A DNA stretch of 64,000 bases from Muricea muricata (lineage: Eukaryota; Cnidaria; Anthozoa; Malacalcyonacea; Plexauridae): positions 30,723,282 to 30,787,281 of the forward strand of contig OY979718.1 in the NCBI GenBank assembly GCA_963855995.1, written 5' to 3'. Both the position numbers and the translations under genes were made by a program. Positions within the stretch are counted from its first letter, which is position 1; the number at the start of each line of letters is the position of its first letter. The notes under the pieces are model-generated. The model was not told the origin of the DNA. It ran no database searches and saw only the letters and a list, made by a program, of their open reading frames with translations. This document shows positions 55,133 through 64,000 of this stretch, in pieces.

Positions 55133-55380
55133 TAAATATTTGTATCGGTGCACACACAATTTAATGAAATAATTCAGAGGTCATGAATGTATATGATATA
55201 AACGAATAAAGCAACAGCGAGAGGCCATTTTAATGTCTTAAAACAAACACGGCAACGAAAGACATAGTTAATATAAACTTACGATCGTATGCCGATGCCA
55301 GTTACCCAAGCCCAACTTATCTTAAACTGTCAATGAAATACTCATGCTTTTAGAGTTCAAACGCTGACAAGAAATACGGA

Positions 55381-55769
55381 CAGGGGCGTAGCCAAGGGGG
55401 GGGGGGGGGGGCAAGGGGGGCCCAATCATCCGAGAAACCATTTTTTCAAAACGTTGAAATCCGGGCAGAAAATTGTTGTGGGGGTTATTTGATAGTGAAA
55501 GAAGACCAGTTTACCAAAAAAAGAGGAAAAAACACATGATTTAATTTATATATTTTGAATTACTAAAAAGTCATTTCTATTTTCTATCAACTTGATGGTC
55601 TCGTAAATTCTTCTTGCCCAAACTTCCAGAATGGGGAACCCCTATTTTTCTGAATTTCAGAAACCACATATAGAATGTTAAATTTCCTCGGTGGGGATGT
55701 CGCCCGACACCTCTTAAATGAGCTCGCCCCCCCCCCCCCCCCAAAGTCAGGGCCCTGGCTACGCCCCTG
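55381..55769. mobile_element. hAT MITE, 389 bp, perfect 8-bp duplication
   Basis: CAGGGGCGTAGCCAAGG (55381) and CCTGGCTACGCCCCTG (to 55769) are inverted, flanked by AATACGGA at 55373-55380 and 55770-55777. G/C homopolymer runs lie just inside each end. Confidence 0.9.
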
Positions 55770-56359
55770 AATACGGACAAAAAAGAGAAGAGTACATAAT
55801 TTTAGGTCAGAAAATTCATGTTATTTTTCGCAACCATTACATCTCGCTCCTTGCATTTGAAATGTATCGCTTGTATGTGGAAGCATGTAATTTGATACTT
55901 TCCCCACCACACAGAGAAAAAGATTTTTGAAAGAGTCACGTGACCAGCCTGAACCAGGGTCTCTGTCGCAGCGCCGGGCGTAGGTAAAGACCCTGGCTTG
56001 CGAGGTTGTAGCTTTTTCTGTAGAATATCCTTTTCGAAATCCAAACTGAAATTGATGTAAAATGTCCTGTTTCTCAACAAACGACAGCAGTTGATTATAA
56101 ATTAGGCGTTCGAAAGTCTTACAAAGTGGGGAAAGAGTTGATATTGGTTTATAGTTTCCAGATTCAGTCATTATTCCACCTTTATAAACTGGGACTGTCT
56201 TTGAGATATTCAATACATCAGGAACAGTGACAAGCAAAATAGATTCATTATATAACAGTGCAAATGGTATTGCAAGGGGTTGATGAGCCAATCTTACCAA
56301 CTTTTTAGGAATATCCAAAGAGGATTTACTGGGATTAAGTTGAGAGAAAAGTATAAATA

Positions 56360-56953
56360 CAGTTGAACCCCTATTAAGCGGACACCATTGGGACCTCGCC
56401 AAGGTGTCCGCTTAAGAGGGGTGTCCGCCTAAAAGGGGTCTCGCAGAATCACAACAGGGGGTGATTTTTCGTATGTTATTTATTTACCTATGTTAATAAT
56501 ATATAATATATAAAAGTCTACCAAAATATCTACGTTCAGAAACTATTGTAGTTAAAATCAGCGTTAAAAAAGGCTAGGAACGTTTTCGCTCGAGTCTTTC
56601 GCGAAAGCTCATAATACAAAATAAAACATAACAAAGCTAAGAATAATCATTTATAAAGGCCATATTTCACTTCAATCGTGAACGGCGAAACGTAGCGTAT
56701 TCGATATATGGAGTCCATATCATTAACGGCCCGAGTGTTCACGAAACAATGAAATACGCTACGTTTCGTTACGTTACTGTCCGCTTAAAAGGGGTTGATT
56801 TGTTCATTGGGACCTCCAGTGAGGTGTCCGCTTCCGCTAAATAGGGGTGTCCGCCAAATAAAGGTTTCCTTACTAGTATTTAATTAAAGAAACGTTTGGG
56901 ACCTGACTTTAGTGTCCGCTTAAAAGGGGTGTCCGCTATTAGGGGTTCAACTG
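56360..56953. mobile_element. Pogo/Tigger-like MITE, 594 bp, TA target
   Basis: CAGTTGAACCCCTATTAAGC (56360) faces the complement ending TTCAACTG at 56953, flanked by TA (56358-56359, 56954-56955). Repeated GGTGTCCGCTTAA motifs lie inside both ends. It is inserted in LINE coding sequence. Confidence 0.85.
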
Positions 56954-57229
56954 TACGTCAGCCTCATTTGCTGGTGACATAACAAAACTAGAAGAAGGTG
57001 ATTTCTTAATATATAATGTTGCATCAATTTCAGTATTTTCAACAAGTTCAGCTAACGATGGTCGAACACTAATTAAATGCTTATTAAACTGACTTGATAT
57101 GCCCTGTTGTTTCAACCTCGTACCCAGGGTCCCTGTGTTTAATCTTGTGTACGCGTGAGGAACCCTGGCAAACTCTGATTCCCAGGTTACAAAATAATCA
57201 AAAAATCTTGGATTATTTGGTGACCTGGC

Positions 57230-58022
57230 TGTAATGTTTACTAGACTCACGCCATGTTACATATCAAAAGCATCTTGTAATTATGCAGCATCTGCATACA
57301 TTCCATATATTACATCTCCCCTTTTTCTGAGACGAAGTACGTAATAACTAGTTAACATGAAGTTTTGCTTTACGTATCGACTCAACAACAATTTATAGCT
57401 TATTCAGCTCTTTGCTTAACTGTTCGCAGCTATTAAATGTTCTTAATTATAATACCTTGTTACGTCTGGATTACCGTTCATAACTGTTTATCAAGTATTC
57501 AGGTGGTTTGATTGCACGACCAGATCTTGTTGCTACAGGATTTCTCTTCGATCCGTGGACTCGTTGACTAGATTGTTCATCACTGCTTACGCTCGGTTTT
57601 GGGGTATTTGAGGGTTCTCTTTCATGTTCCTGTTGCTTCCGTGATAGTGGTATTTTGCTTGACCGTAGATAGCGACGGTTTCGTCGATACTTCTGTCCGG
57701 TTTGTTCACTTTCAACAAGATATGAACGTGGTGATTGATGTTTGGACAGAACTTTGGCAGGGATCCATTTCTCTCCATGTTTTATTTGGACTGTCTCGCC
57801 TGATTGAAGTGGTAGTAATTCTTCTCCCGTGCGCTTGTCGTAGTACTTGTGTACACTTGTCTACTTTATTTGTTTTTCGATGTTTTGTTTTTCGATGGCT
57901 ATCTTTTCACGCTCTTTTTACAGGAATTCTCCTGACACCATGTAATGTTTACTAGACCCAGGCCATGTTACATACCAAAAGCATCTTGTAATTATGCAGC
58001 ATCTGCATACATTCCATATACA
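57230..58022 (-). mobile_element. TRIM-like LTR mini-element, 793 bp, 85/82-bp LTRs
   Basis: Direct repeats 57230-57314 and 57941-58022 begin TGTAATGTTT and end with ACA on the plus strand. A 5-bp duplication CTGGC flanks the whole (57225-57229, 58023-58027). On the minus strand, TGGTGTCAGGAG (a likely primer-binding site) follows the first LTR. About 420 bases of Gypsy pol C-terminal coding sequence come next, then a purine tract (AAAAGGGGAGA) next to the second LTR. Reverse transcription must have been supplied in trans. Confidence 0.85.
57476..57890 (-). pseudogene. Gypsy pol C-terminal fragment carried by the mini-element
   Basis: The minus-strand frame reads KYYDKRTGEELLPLQSGETV, QIKHGEKWIPAKVLSKHQSP, RSYLVESEQTGQKYRRNRRY and a Ser/Arg tail ending LINSYER before a stop. 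This is the post-integrase GPY/F-like tail of Gypsy pol. It is open across its length despite lacking the rest of pol. Confidence 0.7.
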
Positions 58023-61000
58023 CTGGCCTTCTTTGGCAATAGCATACCGGGGAACGGAAATAAAAAACCCATAAACTGATAGTTTTTTATTCGTGATTGA
58101 AACACAGAGTGTGTGTTTAAAAGTCAGCTGTTTAAAACGATTTAATTTTTACGCATTGTTCAAATTTCAAGCATATATTTGATCATGATACAATTTACTG
58201 AATTTTGATGTCAAAAGTGATCAATTGAGTGGAAATTCGTTCAATTTAACACTGGTGTATGAAAGAGTCTTAACTCAATTGTCAAATTTTATCCTCTATG
58301 GACCCACGAGAATATATAAATCTTGTACAGAGCTCTAAATAAAAAAAAAGTTACTGTAAATGCCACCATATAAAAGTATGATCTCTTGCTATATATAATG
58401 TTTACTCAAACTTGAAGGCATACAAAATCCAGTCGGCAGAACATAGGCACTGGCCAGCACAAGCGTGATATTTTTAAGGGCTTCATTTTTGTGCACGCCA
58501 AAATATATCCGTTGCATTGACGTTGTCTTTGGAATGGTGAAGTATCACCAACTCTTTTTCATGTTTTTTTCTGGAATATCAAGAATGTATACAATTAAGG
58601 TGTCAATTTTCAGAATCTGTTTTATGTTGGATGCATTCAACTATTTCAGTTAAGCCTGTTTCCCAGCAAAGCATAAAAAGGTCAAATTTGAACGCAGCAG
58701 GTTTGCTGGGAATCGATAGTAAATTAATGACTAAAAACTGATACCAAGTGAGTTTGTTTTTTTTGCTTGTTCATGTATTATTGTTCTGTCTTGTTCATAT
58801 GTTTTATCATTGTCCAATATCCTAGAAAGGCTTTTGTGCCGGTACTTGACTTCTCTGCTTTGCCATGGACAACCATAATTGATAAATCGTACCACTATCA
58901 TATTAAAATTTAAAATGCACATTCAATAAAAATCATTTTAAACAGCTGACTTTCAATTTTAAAAAAACCTTAAATATCCAATATCATAAAAGAGGGTAAA
59001 TAACACAATGTTGTTTATAATCTCTATGCCTAAAATGCCATTGCTGAATGGTAAGGTTAATGTCCTGGCAATCATAGTTTATCATGCAGGGTCCACCACG
59101 TGCACACCAAATTAAATATTAAAGATAATTATTCATGTTTGTGAAAGGTACAAGTTCAATTTCAATCTGTTATATTGAGGTATATCATATTTTATGTTTT
59201 CCAATGATCTATGGACAATATTATTGGTGTAATTTTTGTAACAGCTGCATGAGGTCAGGGAGGGAGGATCAAGAGGCCAATACTAAGTTATAAATAAGGA
59301 AATATTAGTGGACTATTGTCTAAGTCATAAATAAGCAAATATTTGGTTATTTGATTCGAAATTTAGTTTAATTTTTCACATAGTACTATTGTTTATTTGT
59401 TTATTAATTCTTCTGCCCCCTATCTCTGTGGTGCTCAACTTTTTGAGATGGGATGATCATATCGAGCAAAGCAGAACATAGATTTTGTTTGTCATTTGTG
59501 AACTTGTCCACTAAAGTAGTAAAGAGTGTTATCTAGCTTAGAATGTGCAGTTTCAAAATGTTTGGAAAGAAAACTTACTTTATACCATTCCAAGCTGCAT
59601 GGATCAGCTGTACAAACTGTACATAACTGTACAAACATCATAATTTTATGATCATGAATTATATATTTAAAATCTCTAGATGCCAAACTGAAAAATTCCA
59701 AGATATATTTACATAGACATGGACATGGACAGACAAAATTAAGAATTTTAAATACATACAATTTTTAGATTGAATTCACAGCAATTTTTAATAAGCACAA
59801 TTTTTACACTGAAGTCATGCCAATTTTAAATACATGAAAATTATACATTGAATTCTGTCTGGTGTTAAAGTTGTCCTTTTATCCTACAAGAATCAATATT
59901 AATTGCACTTTGGATCTCATACATCATATCATTATGAACGTGCACAAAATTATCGCCACTTTGATTGTAAAATGTGATTCGTATAATTTTCATCTTTTCT
60001 TCGTTTACATTCCTGCTGCCACTGGGTAAACAAAATTATATGAATAATCGTGTTTACATATCTTTTATGTACTATCTAATATGAATTTATTTTCTTCACG
60101 ATTGCAAAGTTGTTTGCCCTTCCAAAAATTTCGGTCGCCCCCTGAACACAAAGTTGCAAATTGCATAATCTGGAAGATTTGGACGTCACGGCAACAGAGT
60201 TTGCCAGGGTCCCTCACGCGTACGCAAGATTAAACACAGGGACCCTGGGTACGAAGTTCTGCTGTTTGACATATGTTTTTCCAATTTTAACTAATCTAGT
60301 TGGAAATGCTTGCCCTTTTGTTAATTAATACACTAATAAGTCTCCATGTTTGCTTCAGATTATTCTTATATTTTTGAAATGAGTATGGCGGTAAACGTAA
60401 AACCCAACGTTCTATGCGCGCTGACGACTTGGCTTTCTTATCGCCATAAATTACTTTGAGAGGCTTATGATCCGTTATCAGTGTAAATTCTTTGCAGACA
60501 GGTACAAGTGAAAATGTTCTGCACCCCACACTATGGCAAGCGCCTCTTTTTATGTTTGAGAGCATTTTCTCTCCGCAGTTGTCAGTGCTCGACTTGCATA
60601 CGAAATTACCTTGTCATCGCCCTTTTCTTTAGTCTTTTATGGCAGGATTACGGATATACCAACAGGGCTCGGATCCACCGTGATTTAGGTGTTCTTTTGG
60701 GTGTCGAAATACGCCATACATTGTGCCGACGATAAGGCATAAGTAAGTTTGTTAAAGGCTTGTTGATGAATTTCTTTCTACTCAAACTTCGCATCTCTTT
60801 TTGTTGGGTCTCTTTAGGGGCATCTTGTAGATCTTTTACGCGTACTGGATCTGGTTGTGTACCATTAGCTAGAAGTATTTGTCCAAGGAACTTCAGTGTT
60901 CTGCTAAGAAACTGCACTTTGCTTGGTTGCGACGTAACCCTCGGTCGAACAAACGTTGAAGGCAATTGCCTAGATTCATATCGTGTTCTTCGCTTGTCTG

Positions 61001-61235
61001 CTCATATAGTATGATGTCATCGGCTATATTTCTCACGCCAGATAAACCATGTAGTTGCTTTTGCAGGGTAAACTGGAAAATGTCGGCATTGGTACCATAA
61101 TTTAAACGTTTATATTGAAATAAGCCAAGATGTGTCCTGAAGGTTGTAATGTCGTTACATGACTGGCCTCCTCGAGCTCTAGTTAGTGGTAGGCCTGTGA
61201 TACATCTACCTTTAAAATCCATTGTGCTCCATTAA

Positions 61236-61617
61236 GTTCCGTTTCGCATACCCATGTCCATTTGGTGACATGATACATCGGTTTTGTCGTTCTGTACCCG
61301 AGTTAAGTCTAATATCATCTGAAGTTATTGATTCTATTTACGGCACTCACGGATATTTGTTGAGAGCATTGAACCAGCCATGGCTTGCGCCACATTGTCT
61401 GGAGGAGTTTGAAAATGCAGTTCATCAACGTGAAGCTGCCTTAACCAAATGCTGGGGTTTTGTAGATGGCATTGCCCGACCAATTTCTCATCCTTGCCTA
61501 CACCAGCACGTTGTTAAAAACGGTCACAAACGAGTCCATGCACTTAAGTTCCACTCGGTCGTTGCTCCAAATGGACTCATTGCAAATCTTTATGGACCAG
61601 TAGGTGAGTTTTGTTAG
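61236..61617 (+). pseudogene. PIF/Harbinger transposase fragment
   Basis: RFAYPCPFGDMIHRFCRSVP, SSEVIDSIYGTHGYLL and the DDE core GFVDGIARPISHPC, NGHKRVHALKFHSVVAPNGL, ANLYGPVG identify a PIF/Harbinger transposase, with the first Asp in VDG and the NGHKRxHALK block. It ends at a GTGAGT donor. The third catalytic residue lies in a missing exon, and the N-terminus is cut by the Gypsy junction near 61230. Confidence 0.8.
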
Positions 61618-61823
61618 TTTAGTTTCAATATTTTTAATGCACCAATCAATATGAACCCATCCTTCCCCAACCGTAGGCTATGTAGGAGATTTAGGACTGG
61701 ACGTAAATCTCACTTGTCTTCATAGATCTACAACCACTTCATTTTTAGGTCTTGTCCCACCAACCTTTCAAGAGTATTTTCAAACAAACAATTTTGATAT
61801 GGAATAATAAAATGTTTTGGAAA

Positions 61824-61955
61824 CAGGACTGTAACTACAATGTTAATTTGGGGGGAGATTATACTCAAATTGAGTCAATTTGAAAAGAAATCTGTTGGGA
61901 AAGACATGAATATATGAATATACACAACCCAATTAATGTTCTAGTTATGGCCCTG
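61824..61955. mobile_element. Short MITE, fourth copy of the GTTAATA-GGGG family (132 bp)
   Basis: CAGGACTGTAACTACAATGT (61824) faces ATTAATGTTCTAGTTATGGCCCTG (to 61955), with a weak 8-bp flank match (6 of 8). It lies within the Harbinger remnant. Confidence 0.6.
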
Positions 61956-62125
61956 TTGGGAGAATTGTGCACTACTATACTTTCAAGTGATGTAATTACA
62001 ATTTAGTGAATGGATTCACTTCTGAATTATATACATGTAGATGAAAACAATTTAAATATAGTCTGTTCACTCTCTCTTCACAGTCTTTCTCTGTAAATTG
62101 AACATCCACACCGCTAGCTCTTTTC

Positions 62126-62356
62126 TCATCTGCCTCTTTTCTTTGTAAATGCATCGATCCTTCTGTTAAAGCGCTCCCTTAATGATCGTTGATTCGCTTT
62201 CATGCTAAATCTCTCCAAGTTTTCTGCAATTGTCGTCCATTCAGATGCTCTTTCCTTCGGCCCGAAACGATACTTGTGTGGCTCCAGCGTAAGTACTTCT
62301 CTTAACAAATAAGTGTCATGGCTCTCACGCCCTACAAATACTCGATCCTTTTTCAC
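62126..62356 (-). pseudogene. Harbinger Myb/SANT-like second ORF, partial
   Basis: LLREVLTLEPHKYRFGPKER, WTTIAENLERF and SLRERFNRRIDAFTKK match the N-terminal Myb/SANT-like part of the DNA-binding partner protein of PIF/Harbinger elements. It is convergent with the transposase fragment. The product is short because downstream exons are missing or decayed. Confidence 0.65.
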
Positions 62357-62359
62357 TGT

Positions 62360-63600
62360 TCAACACCTTCTTTTACCTTCCTTCTATAAAAAAGCAAGCA
62401 TGTTAAAACGAAATTAAATATATAAAAAAAATAATCCCCGAGCCGCAGCGCGGAGCGCTGCCCGGGCGAAGCCTGGGGTGAGGGTTACTAATTCTGAGAT
62501 GCAAAAGTCATCCGTCATTATGTGTTGGTTTGGTTTGGTTTGGACGTTTGACCTTTTAGCTGACGTCATTGAATTCCGAGGGTTTTTTAAATAAATGTCA
62601 TGAAATCTGTAGGGAAACAAATCGAAATCATTAAAAAACAATAAAAGTAAATCAAAAATACGGAAAAGACGACGAAAAACGCACCAACAGAAGGAAACAA
62701 AAATGGAAACGTACATAAAAGGTAGCCATATTCAGATTATTCAGTAGCTGTAATGATTCCACATTTTAATTTCGAAGTTTACGTTTCTTTGGTTTGCAAA
62801 ATCAAGACTTTAGTTTTATTGTAAGTGAGAAAATAATTTGGCGGTAAAAAATAAGATCGTAGCTATTTCAATCAAAAATGCATGGCTTGAAATGGTTTTT
62901 ATTACAAAACAAAGATTTAATAGTTTATAAATATTCATCAAAAGTTTTAATAATGTAGCGTAATAAATTGTATTTCATACCACAAAGTTCACACTACGCA
63001 TGATGACATACGGACAACAGACATTTAAAAAATTTAGTATTTTTTCATTAAAACTGGTAATTCTTTCATTATTTTTACAGTTATTTAAAAAATATAGAGC
63101 ACATTATTAAAAACTGCCGTGTGGGCGTGTTGCTATGAAAACAATCCTAAGAATACTTCATGTTCCAAAAATATAATTGCATCTTTAACATATTGAGGCG
63201 AGGGGTTTTAGATGCATGCATGATGCATGTATTTCTAGTATATTTGAGATATAAATCATATTATTTTACTAAAACTAAAGAGCTTAAAAACGCCTTATAA
63301 CACAGTATTACGTGGTAGTTTGCTTTGTGTTAAATCCATATTTAGGTTGCACATTTTACAAATGTAAAATAACAACAAAACTGCGAGCATAAACGTGTTA
63401 AAACAGGCGTATCTTGTGATTCTTGTCGTCAACATCAATACACTATTAAACTTGCCAAATATATAATAATGTAAACAAAGCTATTTAGTTATGCAAAACA
63501 AGCAACGCAACTCTTCCGGGGGCAGGATAAAGGTCGGCACATATGCCACTTGCGTTTCTGTTTTGTTGAAGTACGTTTTAAATAATAACAAACGAAAAAA
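62360..63600. other. Non-coding stretch, no gene recognised
   Basis: A GC-rich patch (about 62438-62475, CGCAGCGCGGAGCGCTGCCC palindromic) stands out from the AT-rich surroundings. Nothing else could be assigned. Confidence 0.45.
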
Positions 63601-63606
63601 ACTCCT

Positions 63607-63632
63607 TACCTTACCTTACCTTACCTTACCAG
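63607..63632. repeat. (TTACC)n short tandem repeat
   Basis: Five tandem TTACC pentamers within the sequence CTTACCTTACC, too short to be a satellite. Confidence 0.85.
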
Positions 63633-63724
63633 GAGGGGCCACTGGTACAAACTTTTCGCGCAATCCGTATTGACGACAGCAAACTATGACGACATTACCG
63701 CCAATATGACGCAAATCTCGTAGT

Positions 63725-64000
63725 GGTAGTCGTAGCCATTGACATATATACATCTGGACTGCCTGTTCGGCTTCAAAAAGCGTTATCAAAGATGGCCGAA
63801 ATATAAGAGTGTTTGCTGATGAATTCAACTGCTGACCAGTATTTTTGTATTTTTTAAGAGCCAGCGATGTCCAAACACTCTCATATTCGTCAGAGATTCG
63901 TCAGTATTCGTCAGTATTTTCAATTAAGGACGCACAATTCAAGAAAAAATATCGCGAGCAGGCAGTCCAGATGTACTAATGTCAATGGTCGTAGCGGTAG
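63725..64000. repeat. Inverted-repeat element cut by the window end
   Basis: GCCATTGACATATATACATC then TGGACTGCCTG (about 63735-63770) is matched inverted at 63957-64000 (GGCAGTCCAGATGTACTAAT then GTCAATGGTCGTAG). The arms are at least 44 bp. Further pairing beyond 64000 cannot be seen. Confidence 0.65.

Larger units (their letters stand above)
52726..56008. mobile_element. MULE-like element A, 9-bp duplication, with nested MITEs
   Basis: Ends CAACCTCGCAAGCCAGGGTC (52726) and the inverse ending 56008, with similarity over about 70 bp, flanked by TAGCTTTTT at 52717-52725 and 56009-56017. Skipping the element restores LINE RT register. Each terminus contains an internal hairpin, CAGGGTC...GACCCTG. 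There are no ORFs of its own. It contains a Harbinger-type MITE (54271-55132) and a hAT MITE (55381-55769). Confidence 0.8.
57113..60258. mobile_element. MULE-like element B, about 9-bp duplication, with a nested LTR mini-element
   Basis: The left end CAACCTCGTACCCAGGGTCC and right end GACCCTGGGTACGAAGTT are inverted and similar over about 65 bp. The flanks CTGTTGTTT (57104-57112) and CTGCTGTTT (60259-60267) match 8 of 9. LINE register is restored when it is skipped. The first bases (CAACCTCG) and the internal CAGGGTCC...GGACCCTG hairpin are shared with element A, so they are related families. No transposase was seen in the 2.3 kb of its own sequence. Confidence 0.75.
51740..60383 (-). mobile_element. 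Non-LTR retrotransposon (LINE) inserted in Gypsy and itself hit repeatedly
   Basis: RT pieces read in order on the minus strand once insertions are skipped. They are KYKNNLKQTWRLISVLINKR (about 60380-60320), GISSQFNKHLISVRPSLAEL (57100-57040), NPSKSSLDIPKKLVRLAHQP (about 56340), KTVPVYKGGIMTESGNYKPI and QFGFRKGYSTEKA to 56009, then LDFSKTFDAVNHN and GIPQGS at about 52720-52450, and TSCIKYLGVYTDEHLDWHN near 52150. The 3' end has a short TTGAA-type tandem tail near 51745. The 5' end is truncated inside ORF2. It is a jockey/CR1-like group; the clade is not assigned. Confidence 0.8.
50410..61235 (-). pseudogene. Gypsy-type retrotransposon pol, split by a LINE and other insertions
   Basis: Reading the minus strand from 61235: RT (LGLFQYKRLNYGTNADIFQF, then NIADDIILYEQT, motif C as ADD) runs to about 60650. 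RNase H (FTLITDHKPLKVIYGDKKAK) runs to about 60384. A gap of about 8.6 kb is filled by a LINE nest and a palindromic MITE. The RNase H end (ATHPADYLPRHP) is at about 51360-51310. The integrase zinc-binding region and core (YLLVVIDRYIRFPEVEIV, THGIPSVVKSDSGPPF) run to about 50637, and a PYWPQGN-type end lies near 50560. Frameshifts are frequent. No LTRs belonging to this copy were found. Confidence 0.8.

Overview
The window is AT-rich, intron-containing metazoan nuclear DNA, most like a cnidarian (probably anthozoan). The evidence is GT/AG-spliced coding exons, an SH2-domain host gene, and a dense mixture of Polinton/Maverick, Kolobok, hAT, PIF/Harbinger, BEL, Gypsy, Penelope and CR1-like elements plus many foldback MITEs. 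The species call is an inference from element content. No rRNA, tRNA or CRISPR array was seen.

Region by region. 1-9.4 kb is part of a Polinton/adintovirus-like element on the minus strand: protein-primed DNA polymerase B, a small membrane protein, a GIY-YIG nuclease and two unassigned ORFs. It is broken by a 5'-truncated CR1-like LINE (1831-4716) and a MITE with a 9-bp target duplication (7761-8232). 10.1-11.5 kb is a decayed DDE transposase on the minus strand. 12268-17940 is a complete Kolobok-type transposon bounded by TTAA: a THAP/DDE transposase gene on + (decayed) converges on an intact ORF on - that carries a P2X7-type cytoplasmic (ballast) domain. A hairpin element with hammerhead-like cores sits inside the transposase. 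20197-25884 is a decayed autonomous hAT with a perfect 8-bp duplication, itself hit by a 1.6-kb Tc1/mariner-type foldback.

27.2-49.1 kb on the minus strand holds the only convincing host gene: three exons encoding an SH2 domain (49.1-45.3 kb) and six phase-compatible exons (34.8-27.2 kb) encoding a tail with five G-I-Y motifs. I infer one SH2 adaptor gene whose introns are filled with a hAT (31836-34073), a BEL/Pao retrotransposon (35509-40923), an inverted Penelope-like element (42412-44578) and several MITEs.

50.4-61.2 kb is a nested pile. A Gypsy pol (minus) is split by a LINE (minus), which is split by two related MULE-like elements with 9-bp duplications and by a pogo-like MITE. These in turn hold a Harbinger-type MITE, a hAT MITE and an LTR mini-element with 85/82-bp LTRs. 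61.2-62.4 kb is a PIF/Harbinger transposase fragment (+) with its Myb-like partner (-). The end of the window has a short tandem repeat and one inverted repeat cut by the window edge.

Most coding sequence is therefore mobile-element debris. The open, non-decayed reading frames are the P2X7-domain ORF, the Polinton GIY-YIG ORF and the SH2 gene exons. All boundaries were read by eye; where a target duplication is quoted, both copies were compared directly.
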